In this document: positions 33,362 through 44,472 of the stretch, in pieces
Layout: each line of letters starts with the position of its first letter
Position numbering within the stretch: position 1 is the first letter of the stretch
Assembly (NCBI RefSeq): GCF_000340215.1
Contig: NW_006921538.1
Coordinates: 3,846,936 to 3,910,935, forward strand
DNA: 64,000 nt
Direction: 5' to 3'
From: Pseudocercospora fijiensis CIRAD86
Lineage: Eukaryota > Ascomycota > Dothideomycetes > Mycosphaerellales > Mycosphaerellaceae
Notes under the pieces: generated by a model
Databases searched by the model: none
Told to the model about the DNA's origin: nothing
The model's input: only the letters and a program-made list of their open reading frames with translations
Made by a program: the position numbers and the translations under genes

Positions 33362-35596
33362 ATGGAGTATAATACTATCCCTAAGACTCAGTCTAATAGC
33401 AGAGACAGTATTACTATAGAAACTATAGATTTTCTAAGCAGTCTACCCGTATTGTCTTCTTAGGTGCCTAAACCGCCCCTATATACCTAAACACAAACCT
33501 GCGCTTTTCAGGACTAGTCTCTACTACTATAGCAATAATATATATAGTATCTACCTAATACTATTCTATTTAATAAGCAGGTGTTTTAGCAAGAGCTATA
33601 TAGTCTACGAGCTACCGAGGCATTTAATAACCTAGAAACATAAGACGACGGCGTACGGTTTAGCTAGTAGCTTAGGTCTTTATACAATACTAACACTAAC
33701 ACTAATAACGACAACGACAAGGAAAACAGACTACTAGGTAAAGAGTCTAGTTAAGAGGATACACTAATAATGTATATACGCTCGAAAGGGGCCGTAGAAC
33801 TAGTGCCTTCTAATCTAGAGAAGGCTTCTTAGATACTACCTCCTCCTGCTATCGAGGAGCCTCCTATCCGTAGGACTACGGTTCCGCCGAGACTATTAGA
33901 TGCACTAAAGACTATACCAAAAGCCGTGCCTCGTAGAACTAGTTTGCCCGCTAAGAGGGGGCAGTATAGTATACGACAGAGCATTAAGAAAGAGCCGGAG
34001 GTTTCGGAGGTGCCGACTACGGGCGTAAAGCTAGCTTCTACGCGTAAGCGCAAATCGACTAAGGGCACAATACTACGAAACAAGACACGTAGAACATTAT
34101 CTAAACGGCAGAATAATAGCGCCGACCTATCTAATAAACCTCCTACTTAGCCTATATCGACATCTAATAGCGTTATTAAGAAATCGCACTTAGACGCTAG
34201 CTTACAACGCTAACCGACTTTACGAGCGCCTAAGCAGCTACCGACCCCTTAACTAACCCCGAAACTACGCAATCGAAAGCTATTTAGTGCTAACCTTACA
34301 TAGGTTATCTAGTATCGAATAGATAGCAAGCAGTACTATATTATAACTATTAATAATATACTAGAAGACGACGACATCGACTTTGCGTATTTAAGGCCTT
34401 ATAATAATAAGATAGCGCAGTTAATATAGAAGGTTAAAGACAGAGTAGCTTTATAGGTCTTTGTTAAAGGACTCGGCTTATATTAACAGCTAGACCGTAT
34501 ATTCACTATCTATTGCTTAAGGCTATCTATACCTAAGCGCGAGAAGGTATTTAACAATATTATCTACGAGGACGATTACTACGAAGAGGTAGCCAAATTC
34601 CTACGCTACTGCGCTAATACTAGTATATATTATATAATTAAGGTACTCGAGAGTTATAAGCGCGTTGCTGTATCTACTCGACTATTAACACCGCCGGAAA
34701 GTGATTAATTTATTAAGATTGATAGTAATCCATTAGAGCCGCCTGCCTCTTAGGTTAAGAACAGCCGCAAGAACACTAATAACAAGACTAAGGAAGATAG
34801 CCGTAAGGACGACGAGGTATTCTCGTCGGTCTTTAAACTGTTCGAATATAGTAATCCGCAGTATAATAATAAGAAGCTTAGTCGTAGAATTGGCTACTAT
34901 AGGCGCCGTAGTATATACTATAGTGTAATAGGCTCTTACGCGAAGGAATTTGCTAATATAGTGCGAGTTAATCTAGCGCTTCTATACTATATACCTATAG
35001 AAGTTGCCGATAAGATTATAACCTCTTACGACGAGTATATATAGGCAAAGTTAGCTGCTTCTGCTAAGAACAAGACGGCTTAGCAATAGCAGACAATCGA
35101 CAGTCTCGTAGACACACTTACTACCGAGCGCTAGCAACCTATAGCTAGCAATAGTAGCGAGTCTGTGTTACTAATAGCCTTGCTTCAACAATAATAGCAA
35201 CAGTAGTAATAGTAGCAATAGCAGCAACAGTTCAACCCCTTCCTATTATAGATAATAATAACCAATCCTGCTATACTAGGCGCTCTGTAGCCTTAATAGC
35301 AAGTCTAATCTTTACTGCAGCAATAATAGCTCCGCAGCTTACTAGTGCCGCCGGACATTAGTACTATATTAAGTAACTACGTAGAGACACCTCTCTACCT
35401 AGCCTAGTTCTTTTAATAGCATCCTATATAGCAGGACAGACAGGAAGCTATTACTAAGGCTATTATAGAAGACGCCTAGAATTTGAAACAGCTCCGACGA
35501 CAAGAGAATAAGAATAGGTTAGTAAGGGTAGTACCTACCTTCGGCATAAGACAGGCGCTTCGTAAGCAAGCTATAGACTATGCTATACTACGCTAA
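33362..35596 (+). pseudogene. Passenger reading frame of the Tc1-like element, unknown function
   Basis: One frame runs from ATG 33362 (MEYNTIPKTQSNSRDS), 93 nt inside the left inverted repeat, to TAA 35594-35596, about 745 codons. It is interrupted only by TAG/TAA codons of RIP type. The N-terminal third is basic and Ser/Thr-rich (ASTRKRKSTKG near 34030). The middle has YEDDYYEEVAKFLRYCANTS near 34570 and an IGYYRRRSIYYSV block near 34890. Then follows a remnant of a poly-Gln stretch (about 35188-35232) and a charged C-terminus. No family is recognised. Basic plus low-complexity content would suit a DNA-associated protein, but that is only inference. It is convergent with the transposase. 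Confidence 0.6.
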
Positions 35597-36289
35597 AGTA
35601 GTCGAAATTAAGGGGCGCAAAGCTAACATAATAACAAGCTAGCTTTGCCAACCCTAGCTATATAGATTACTATAACCATCTATCTAATTTTTGTTCTATA
35701 ACTTAGAGGTACAAGGGGTAGTACTATAGATCGATCGCGTACTTTATTTAGATTGATTTGGATATAGTATCGTTGAGTTATAGCGCTATATAGGTATTGA
35801 ATTATTAATAGTTCTATGTTTAACCTTACATTTGCTATTCTATGTCGCACCTCGGCTTTCTCTACGACCTTTAAGCCTAGCCGATAATACTAGTTTTATT
35901 TATCGACGTATTGCACTATAACTATATTTCCGATTTACATCGTTGTTTTTTTATATAAGAGCGCCGCACTTATTCTCGAATTGCCGACTATAATAATAAT
36001 AATAATGTAGCGTTGTTACGATAATATATAGCATTTAGCTGAACGTCGGCCATTTTTAAATTTAGTCCGATCTGCTAAGCCCCGCAATTGCGATACCTCT
36101 AGGAGACAGTATAGTAACTGCTAATAGTAACAATATAACTAACAACCGTTAGAAGTTATTTAGAGGAGAATCTAGCATTAATCTACTAGCAAATTACTAT
36201 AATATATAAGGTCTTGGCACTCTATATATAAACGGAGCCGGAATTTAGTATATACTGCAATTACTGCCGCTTATTCTATATCTCGGCTA

Positions 36290-37395
36290 GCATTATTAGA
36301 CCATATTTATATAGTTTCTCGAGCACTTTATAATGCTTGAACTAAGCCAAGTGATCGATATTATTACCCTATCGTTTACAAGCTAGTTCTAGGTACGACT
36401 AGAAGTCTGCCTGCTAGTAAGGTAATCTATACTTAGGCATTGTTTGCTAGTTCTTCTTAATCTAGTGCTTTAGGTGCTTAAAGCTCAACTCAATAGCGTT
36501 ATAGTTAGGCGAATATAGTAGAAGGAAGAGTAGGTATATACCCTTCGCTAAGCATATCTCCTTTAGAATAGCTCTTAAATAGGTGCTATAGTTGTCTAGC
36601 AATATTACAGACCGTAGACCTAGATATAGCGTACAGCGTAGCAATACTCGATAGCGTACGAAGGCTATAAAGTCGTAACTATTAACACTGCCTTACTAGA
36701 TTAGTAGCTCTAGAAGATAGCTATCAATCGTATATACTAGAAGGATCGTATATCGCTGCGAGTAGTATAGGTGTTAGCTATCTCTTGCTAGTATACCTTT
36801 TAGTAACTATCTACGCCTCCGAAGGGCAGTCTTATCTAAAGTATAAGACTCGTTAAGGCATATAATTTAGAAGGCCGCAAATGACTATAGTTTAGCCTTA
36901 AATAGAGCCCTTGCTATCGGGTCTCTTTGTAAAGCCGTACGAGACAGCAGTTTGTTAGTAAAGTCACTGCTTAATAAGCAACGACTAATAGTGGATCGCG
37001 ACACCTATTCTTAGTGATTTTCTAGCAATATTATCTGCATCTCTTCTAGCTAGTATATGCTTCTTATTGTTAAGAACTCTAACAGGTCGTCTCGTATAGC
37101 TAGTATAATTATATACGGTCTACTACCCTTTACTAGAAACATATTAGCTGTCCGATTCTACCTAGTTATCCGTATCTAAATAGTAGTACGAGAGCTACGT
37201 CTATCGCGGAGCAATAACCGTACAATATCTCTACTCTTCTAGCCTTTATCTAATGCCTATTAAATTATATTCTCGTCTTGTATAGTAAGTAGAGCTATAG
37301 AATAGATTTGGTGGATTTAGATTAGTATATAGACCGAGGGCTGCGGCTTTAGGCAAATAGGTGCTAAGAATACGGCTTTTAGGCAGATGCGCTAC
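36290..37395 (-). pseudogene. Tc1/mariner-type DD34E transposase (DDE_3 endonuclease), RIP-degraded
   Basis: Reading the minus strand from about 37395 gives a helix-turn-helix-like N-terminal region (LDKG-KSRDIVRLLLRDRRS, near 37240), then a DDE nuclease domain: first Asp in VYTIDSYLLEP (near 36730), second Asp in VILLDNYSTY, and Glu in YSPNYNAIELSF, with 34 residues between the last two. That spacing is the DD34E signature of Tc1-like transposases. The open piece 36462-36644 is the intact C-terminal part of this domain. TAG codons elsewhere show that the gene is dead. In life it would cut the element at its inverted ends. Confidence 0.8.
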
Positions 37396-37579
37396 GAACA
37401 ATACTATTATAGGTGTTAGAAATATAGAAGAGGACTAACAATATAATGTAACATACTATACTGCAGTTTCCGACCGTAGAATTGGTGTATTTGGTGAGAT
37501 ATAGTGGTATAGCTATTAGAAGAGACGTAAGGTGGTAGCCCTCGTTCCCCCCGAAAAACAGTCCGGGCCCTTTTGCAAG

Positions 37580-38023
37580 GCACCAATACCAGCGCCACCG
37601 ACGTCGATCATCACCTCATTCAGCCGCAGCCGACGACGGGGCCGACATTCTCAATTCCTCCGTGTCAGCTGCGCGAATCAGATGTCCACCATTTGTCAGA
37701 GTCCTCTCTTGTTGCGGCTAGCGGTGCGACCGCATTCAAGCTTGTTTGCAACCTTGTTGCACTAACCTGGGGAGAAAGGACTTGCCTACATCCGGAGACT
37801 CGTGCCAACTAACATCCTATTCCGCTCACTCCAATTCGTCAGCATATCTCGGACGTCCTGTATATGGCAAGATGACCGTGCTCGAAGATGGACGAATCGA
37901 TCGCACGTTGTGGAAGCCCTTCGAACGGCGATGCAGCCTACAAATATATCGATTTCCTGCCGCTGCTCTTCTGCCCCGTGAAGCTTCCGACCTTACAACC
38001 TCGGTCGAGACGAAGCCGATACA
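37580..38023. other. Intergenic stretch and promoter of the second peroxygenase
   Basis: Ordinary composition resumes immediately after the right inverted repeat. There is no supported gene. The last 200 nt presumably hold the promoter and 5' UTR of the gene at 38024, so that gene's promoter lies within about 450 bp of a RIP-affected transposon. Confidence 0.5.
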
Positions 38024-39422
38024 ATGAAGTTCTCGACAACCCAGGCCCTTCTCGGAGCAGTCCCTCTGGCCGCTGCGTTCCCAGCTGCAATCTTTGAGGC
38101 TGTCGCCAGCAACAACCCTGCCCTCGCCGCAAGAGCAGAAGAGATTCGATCTCAACTCGACAAACGACAAGTAGCTGCAGACGGCGCCACCAAGCTATTC
38201 GAGCCCGTTCCCATCTTCAACGAAAAGGCCCAGTTCATCGATGTCGGCCCAGGAAGCGGCCACGAGTATGTGGCACCGGGACCAAACGACCTTCGTGGGC
38301 CATGTCCAGGCCTGAACGCTTTTGCCAATCACGGCTTCCTGCCTCATAATGGTTACGCCACCATCACCCAATTCATCGATGCAACGATGAATGTTGTTGG
38401 TATGGGGCCCGTGCTCGCAGGTTTCCTTGCCGTGCTCGGTGCTACGATTGACGGAGATGGCACTTCATGGTCTATCGGCGGCACTCCAGGAGCTGGAATT
38501 GGAGGTCCACTTTCCAGCCAAGGCCATGGTATCTCTGGCTCTCACAACAGTACGTCTCCAAACACTCATCGATCACAAGCCGTACTGACATTTCCCGCAG
38601 AGTACGAGAGCGACGCCTCACCCACACGAGGAGATCTCTACCAAAGCGGCGACGACTACAAGACCATCGCCAGCCAATTCCAAGAACTCATCAACGTTTC
38701 ACCAAATGGTGTCGTCACCCTCGACTCCTTGACCACCCATCGCTCCAACCGCTTCGACCACCAAATCGCCACCAACCCCTACTTCTTCAACGGCCCATTC
38801 ACCGGTGTCCTCGTGCAGCCCGCCGCGTACACTTTCATCTACCGCTTCATGGCCAACCACTCCGCCGAGCACCCCTACGGCGAACTCACCTACGACGTGA
38901 TCAAAGCATGGTTCGGAATTTCCGGCGACTCGGGCAGCTACGTCGCCAACCAAGGCCAAGAGCACATTCCAATGAACTGGGTAAGTCACGCGCAACCACA
39001 AAAACCTCTCTCAACCCTCACTGATCTCCTTCTAGTACAGGCGCGCCATCGAATACCCCTACGACAACACCTACTTCCTCGCCGACGTCGCCAACGCCGC
39101 CGCGCTGTACCCCAAATTCTTAAACGTGGGAGGCAACACCGGCACCACCAACTCCTTCACGGGCATCGACGTCCGGAATCTTTCCGGAGGTGTTTTCAAC
39201 AGCGCGAGTTTGGCCCAAGATAACAATTTCGCGTGCTTCGCGTACCAATTCGCCGCACAAGCGAAACCGGATCTTGCGCTCGCGGCGCTCACCCAGCTGA
39301 CGAATTCGGTGGGCAGTTTGATTGGGAAGCTTGGATGTCCTCAGCTGCAGGATGCGGATGATGCGCAGTTGATGCAGTTCCCTGGGTATTCTAGGTCGAC
39401 GAAGGAGGGGATTACGAAGTAG
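38024..39422 (+). CDS. Secreted heme-thiolate peroxidase/peroxygenase (chloroperoxidase family), paralogue 2
   Basis: Three exons (38024-38549, 38601-38980, 39036-39422) give 430 aa. Introns of 51 and 55 nt begin GTACGT and GTAAGT. A signal peptide (about 1-18) is followed by a propeptide ending in a Lys47-Arg48 kexin site. The heme-thiolate ligand is Cys94 in the canonical PCPGLN motif, followed by ANHGFLPHNG. The acid-base region reads SHNKYESDASPTRGD, with Glu178 and Asp180, and is built across the first splice junction. The second half has AYTFIYRFMANHSAEHPYG. The fold and motifs match those of paralogue 1 at 14011, but intron 1 is in a different place and intron 2 a few codons off. Extracellular hydrogen-peroxide-dependent oxidation is the family role. 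Confidence 0.88.
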
Positions 39423-39981
39423 ATTTTGAAGGGGTGGGGGGATTGAATTGAGGGGTTAGAATAGTGGAGGATGAGTAGTTTTTCTGTCGGAATGGAATTG
39501 TTATTCACAGTCTTGTCGTGCCGGAATCTGTTGTCTACTCACGTGTCACATTTGACGGATTGAGATACTCAAAGTCCCTTGAGCGAATCCTCGTATCTTC
39601 ACCGCATATCATTGTACGTACTCACTACAACTTGAAATTAGAGAAAAAAAAATCTAAGAGTGAAAATTTCAAATCCAAAACACATTTCGATGCTACTTGC
39701 TCCCTTCACCGGCTATGCTTTAATAGCTCCATCAGCCCGCGAAATCCAAACAAAACTCCATCATTCTACCTTTTCTCCCACTCCCTAATTCTCCTCGTCC
39801 CCCTTCTAAACCCAAGCGCCCAAACCCCAAAGCCAAAACTCTAAAGACTCACCTCCTCTGCCCTCCACTCCACTCTACTCCATTGCCCCTCTACTCCAAA
39901 AATCCAAAAGCCTACTTTGTACCTCACATCGGGTTACCCCTAGCAAGGACGGCTTTCATTGATTTTTAGAATGAAGGAGGG
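39423..39981. other. Intergenic stretch between convergent genes
   Basis: 3' flanks of the peroxygenase gene and of the minus-strand gene ending at 39982. It is A-rich around 39640-39680 and C-rich around 39780-39900. No gene is supported. Confidence 0.5.
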
Positions 39982-41259
39982 TTACGGGGCGTAGAGGTCT
40001 TCGTCAGAATCGTCAGAAGCCTCGTGCATGTCGATGTCGGAGTCGGATTCCTCCTCGTTGTCTTCGGCTTCTTCCGCCTTCGCCTCTCTCTCCCCCTCCT
40101 CCTCCTCTCTAGCATTTCCCACATCCCCCGAAAAAACAAATCTTCCACCCGGCGGGCCGGTATACCAAGTATACCCCGGTGAGCCTGGTACATGTACGGT
40201 ACTAGAGACTCCGGATCCCATTGGTCGCAGTGGGTGGCCGTCGATTGTTAGACCTCGTCGGTACATTTCGATTTGTTTTCGCGGGAGGATGGATTCTGAG
40301 AAGGGGAGACCGATTTTTCGAGGAGGGAGGAGGGTTGGGGGGTTGGGGTTTGATGTGGAGGTTGGCTGGGCTTTTTTGGCTGGTGGTGCCTGAAAATCGT
40401 CGTCCTCATCATCGTCGTCGTAGACTTGGCGTCTTGGGCGTCGTGACGACCGTGATCCGGTCGGACGAGTGACTGGAGCATCCATATCAACGTCTTCCGA
40501 GTCAGATACCGAGCTGACACCATTGAGCCTGTATGGCAACTGCTTCTGCGCTGGCCGGTGAGCCGGGGGGTGAGTTGCCGGAGCTGGTGCCTGTGGTGCT
40601 GCCTGAACCTGTGGCGCTGGAACTCCATTGAGTGGCTGACCCTCTTCGTCGACGTCGAAGCCAACGGTGGATGGCAGGTGAGCCAGACCATCTACTGGCA
40701 TGCCATACTGCAGCTTGGTATCGACCTGGTTGCCGACCGTCATGAGGTTGATGACGCGCTGAGGGATGACATCACCTGGTCGCAAGGCTGCGCGTGCCCG
40801 AGCGTGCTTGTTCAGATAGGTTGTAAGGTTGTCGTTCGGGTCCGCGATGCCTTGTGAGAAGTCGTATGCTCCATCGTCGTAAGGCCGAGTAATCGCAGGC
40901 GCGGCGGGACGGAGAGTGATTCCAAGCGTTGTGGCCCATCGCTGGATGATAGACGTCAACGTTGCGAGGTCGTTGAGCTCTGCCTGGTTAAGCTGGGTCT
41001 GGTTGTACTCGTTGGGTCTGTCAATTGTGACGAACCCAAAGCGCCTCTGTGCCCAGCGTGGGTACCATGCATCGCGTAGGTGCGATGCGGTGAACCTTAT
41101 CCTCTGAAAGTGCGGGAACATGCGATGGAAGATGTTTATGAGGTCGTCTTGGTGGTCCGGCCACAGGTCGTAGAGGACGAAGAGGAGATGAGCAGTAGCT
41201 CGGTTTTCGTCATCCCATTGGGGAGTGCCAAGAAGCTTTTTGCGCTTCTGGTTCACCAT
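39982..41259 (-). CDS. Hypothetical acidic protein, 425 aa, probably nuclear
   Basis: An intact single exon from ATG 41259-41257. The first 130 residues are ordered and helix-rich (ENRATAHLLFVLYDLWPDH, then FPHFQRIRFTASHLRDAWYP). The middle (about 210-330) is Pro/Ala/Gln-rich and disordered, with basic patches (RSSRRPRRQ) beside an Asp/Glu run (YDDDDEDDDF). The C-terminus is strongly acidic and ends SDDSDEDLYAP. I recognise no family. Basic patches plus acidic tails suggest a nuclear or chromatin-associated protein, which is inference only. A TATA-like tttataaa at 41426-41433 could serve this gene. Confidence 0.75.
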   Translation of the reverse strand: MVNQKRKKLLGTPQWDDENRATAHLLFVLYDLWPDHQDDLINIFHRMFPHFQRIRFTASHLRDAWYPRWAQRRFGFVTIDRPNEYNQTQLNQAELNDLATLTSIIQRWATTLGITLRPAAPAITRPYDDGAYDFSQGIADPNDNLTTYLNKHARARAALRPGDVIPQRVINLMTVGNQVDTKLQYGMPVDGLAHLPSTVGFDVDEEGQPLNGVPAPQVQAAPQAPAPATHPPAHRPAQKQLPYRLNGVSSVSDSEDVDMDAPVTRPTGSRSSRRPRRQVYDDDDEDDDFQAPPAKKAQPTSTSNPNPPTLLPPRKIGLPFSESILPRKQIEMYRRGLTIDGHPLRPMGSGVSSTVHVPGSPGYTWYTGPPGGRFVFSGDVGNAREEEEGEREAKAEEAEDNEEESDSDIDMHEASDDSDEDLYAP

Positions 41260-42748
41260 TTTGTTTGTCGGTTCTGGGTGTGGTGATGGTTAGCACGGCT
41301 TGATGTATGCAAGATATGCCTGTCTTCAATGCGTCGGTGGTTGTGATCTTAAGTCAAGTGTGATCTTGGTTGGCGCGGTGTGAAGATGTGTGAGGAGTAG
41401 AGTCCAGAACAGCTGAAGAAGAAGTGTTTATAAAGTAGCAGTATAGGTCGAACGCTGGGAAGTGAAGCTGATCAATGCATTCTCTTCACGCGCTTGTTGT
41501 AGGTGAATTGCATTTCTCGTAGGTGTATTGCATTGTGCAGAAACAATCGCTTTGTGAATTTGCTCAAAGCCATTGTGAGAAAGGCCGTCATGCCGTCAGG
41601 AAGTTATGCGGAGCGTCAACTACTGCTGGAGTCTGGGCGTATAGATTTCTGCTTGAGTGAGTATATGGAAGATCCAAAAGACGTACTCATCCAGGGCATT
41701 TGTATTCGCAAGCGAAAGAGGTGTTCGAAGTTTGCTGCTGCGCCATGTCTGGGCGTGTCTTAGACCTGTTCCACATCAAAACATATAGCATAATTCCCAC
41801 GAATCGCAGAATTCCTGCTGAGCGAGGAGCATTGGGGAGTTTCCCCGGTCTGGCAGTCCCTTGAGTAGATGAAATCCATGCAGAACAGTAAAATCTCCAA
41901 AACTTGAGCTCTTTCTCAACTCCTGGAACCAGTAAGGACCCACAGCTTCTCTGGCCGGTCTTCCAGACTGAAAATAGCTTTGACCGGTTCAATACACTTT
42001 GCAATGGGTGATTGTGGCATCCAGGTTTGTACTCCGCGATGAGCTTCTGCGAAACAATTGCAGCGCGTGAGCAGACAACATCCTCAAAGATATCTACGCT
42101 CTTGTGCTTTCAAAACTCGTATGCCTGGGCGCTCGAAACGATTGCCTCAGGGAGAGGATCAGTACCGAATTCCGGATAGTCGGAGGTACCGCGTGGCCAG
42201 GACCGGAGTAGCATTTTTGCGAGAGCGCGCACAGTAGAGATCTATCTCGATGCAAATCAGCGAGATTTCTACCGTTCAGGCCTCCTTTCACTGGGCTCTT
42301 GAACCATTGGCATTGCAATGGGGCTCGAGCAGCCAAGACAGATTCGCGGGTCATCCAAAGCATTCTTCGCTCTCGGAGACGCCCATTGGCAGTCTCCACT
42401 CATGCCTTCTCATCCATTGATTCTTTCATCACGCTTAGCGTCTGCGCTCGTCTCACTGTTTGCGTCTGGTGCGCTGCTCGAGTATGATACCGAACTAAGC
42501 CTGGAGAGGTGTGGTACTTGGTGAGCCTGCTGTGCTTCTCGGTCAGCCCCTTAGCCATGCAGTCGATTGTAGTATTCTTCCAACAGCACATACCAGTCAT
42601 AATGGAGCTGCTCCGACGAATGCTGAGGCGTGAGTGAGCTTTGGCCCCTGACCCCGACCCCTGTCCGCACTAGTGCTTTAGCGCCATTCTCACGCACATA
42701 TATTCTGCCAGCTTTCTCTGTTTCCTTTTCTTCTTCCTCACGACGACA
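41260..42748. other. Gene-free stretch
   Basis: After the promoter of the 425-aa gene there are only short frames on both strands, none with a domain or credible splice pattern. The repeated gtgaattgcatttctcgtaggtg phrase near 41500-41530 is a short local duplication. Confidence 0.4.
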
Positions 42749-43229
42749 TGACCAACATGCCGTCAGAAGGACTTCCGACGGCACCAACGCCTCCGCCGTC
42801 GCCTCCGAGCGTCATGGCTCGGATGGCGGCGGCTGGTGCTGGGTATGTATCCTCCCCTTTCCCTTCTCTTGTGGTTGATCTCGCGACGGCAGCGGCGGTG
42901 GCAATGACGGCGACTCTCTGACTCTGACTCTGACTCTGACTCTCTCTGGACCTGGAAATCTGGGTATGTATCTGACCAACGATTCCTCTCACGCTGACAA
43001 CTTTGTGTAGCCCATCAAGTCACTGGCGATCGCTGGTGTTTGGAGGGCATCAGCACACAAACATCCTACGAGCGAGAACAAATGCCTCTTCGTGTCCACA
43101 GTCCGCTCCATCTTCATCATCCACCATCTTTCACTCCATGCAACCTTTGCCTTCGCCGCCACCAGCATACGCGCCCAAATGTCTCGAGCGCTTTATTGCA
43201 GCGGAGTGATATTCAATGTGACTTTGTAG
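42749..43229 (+). CDS. Possible three-exon gene encoding a small protein, unrecognised
   Basis: ATG 42749 opens a Pro/Ala-rich exon (MTNMPSEGLPTAPTPPPSPP) that reaches a GTATGT donor at 42843. A second GTATGT donor at 42964 pairs with a TGTAG acceptor at 43010 (47 nt, with a gctgac branch-like site). The last exon 43011-43229 is open for 72 codons with coding-like third positions. The middle exon would contain the ctgact hexamer repeat at about 42915-42950, reading Leu-Thr repeats. The acceptor of intron 1 is uncertain. No domain is seen, so this is a weak call based on splice signals. Confidence 0.3.
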
Positions 43230-43612
43230 CTACAAAGAAGAGTCTCGCGGTGGCTGGGAACGTCCTTGCTGCTCTACAGCAGAACCACTATATTCGCACC
43301 TGTGCTGCTATAGCCTGCCTGGTTGGTACAACCACGAGCATGTCCCAGCAGTCGAAGCCAACTTGACACTCACCTCGTTCATGGAGATCTGGCAGGCATT
43401 CGGGAAGATTCATGGGAGAAGAGAAAGAATGAAGAGGAGAATCAGTGGGTCAGAGGATGAAAGCATACGAGTATACATAGGGCAGACTCAAGGAAGATGG
43501 CAAGTCCAGGAGCACGACATGTCATTTCTAGACCATGGATTTCTGGTTGAAAACCCCACGTTGCAGCAAACGGAGAGTTGGCCACAAATTGGGCTTCTTT
43601 CTGGAGCCAATC

Positions 43613-44050
43613 CTACTGACAAGCTTCTACGAGCTCATCTCTCGGTCCAACCTCCGAAGGCTCCATACGCTGGGCAGCCGATCGATCGAACCCCCAATTC
43701 TCGTCGACCTCGAACAGCGACCCTGTATTCTTGAGAGCAGAAGGAGCAGAACGCACACCAAACATCTCGATGTGGTCCTTCTTCATGTCCTGAATCTTGT
43801 GAGCCAGATCAACATTCTCGAGAACAGCCTGCTGTTCCGATGTTGGGTTACCTTCGGACTCGGCTCGTGCGGCATCTGCGAGATCTTGTTTGATCTTCAC
43901 GATTGCGTCGAGATCGATCTTGAGCCTGCAGGCTGAGATCTCGTCTTTGCAGGTCGAGAGTTGTTGGCTGAGCTCGTATTCTTGATCTTCGGCGCGGCCG
44001 ATGATTTTCTTCATGCGAATGCTGAAGTTGGATTTGTTGATTGAAGGCAT
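43613..44050 (-). CDS. Hypothetical coiled-coil protein, 145 aa
   Basis: An intact frame from ATG 44050-44048. The first 100 residues are strongly helical and charged (AEDQEYELSQQLSTCKDEIS, then IVKIKQDLADAARAESEG), suggesting a coiled coil. The C-terminus (FDRSAAQRMEPSEVGPRDEL) is less ordered. There is no signal peptide or membrane segment and no family is recognised. It is divergently arranged with the gene at 44473, sharing a 422-bp intergenic promoter region. Confidence 0.6.
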   Translation of the reverse strand: MPSINKSNFSIRMKKIIGRAEDQEYELSQQLSTCKDEISACRLKIDLDAIVKIKQDLADAARAESEGNPTSEQQAVLENVDLAHKIQDMKKDHIEMFGVRSAPSALKNTGSLFEVDENWGFDRSAAQRMEPSEVGPRDELVEACQ

Positions 44051-44472
44051 GGTGCGTGTCTGATTCGGGTTGTATTCAAGATGTCAGGGTGTGTGATATG
44101 GCTGCAGTGATGTTTGAGAGATCTCAGGTCAATCAAACGGATCTCAAGTCAAATACCAAGGAGGAGGATGTCGTCTCTTTGTAAAATCACAATGACATTC
44201 TCGCCAACTTATAATGCGACAAGGATCATTATTTAGGTGTAAACAAAGGGAACATCGTATCGGATCTTGCTAAGAATGGATTGTGAGATCCGAGTCGATG
44301 CCGAGGAGGAGAAGTGAACTGGAGGGAGAGCAGTACTTGCTGCCTAATGGGAACTTTAACAGCCTTGCATCTCCCTACCCTGAACCCCACTCCAACAACA
44401 CCACAAGCGAAACGACAACTGCACGAACACTGACAGCGAGACTCGCCGTACAAATCTACTTCATCAACGAGA

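Larger units (their letters stand above)
33250..37579. mobile_element. RIP-degraded Tc1-like DNA transposon with passenger reading frame
   Basis: Positions 33250-33269 and the reverse complement of 37560-37579 are a perfect 20-bp inverted repeat containing aaaagggcccgg, with looser similarity continuing inward. The 4.3-kb interior is CpA/TpG-poor with RIP-type stops. It contains a DD34E transposase on the minus strand and a 745-codon frame on the plus strand, pointing at each other. The outermost six bases, ttgcaa, are themselves palindromic, so they may be part of the repeat or a duplicated target. A TA duplication expected for Tc1/mariner is not evident. Confidence 0.82.
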
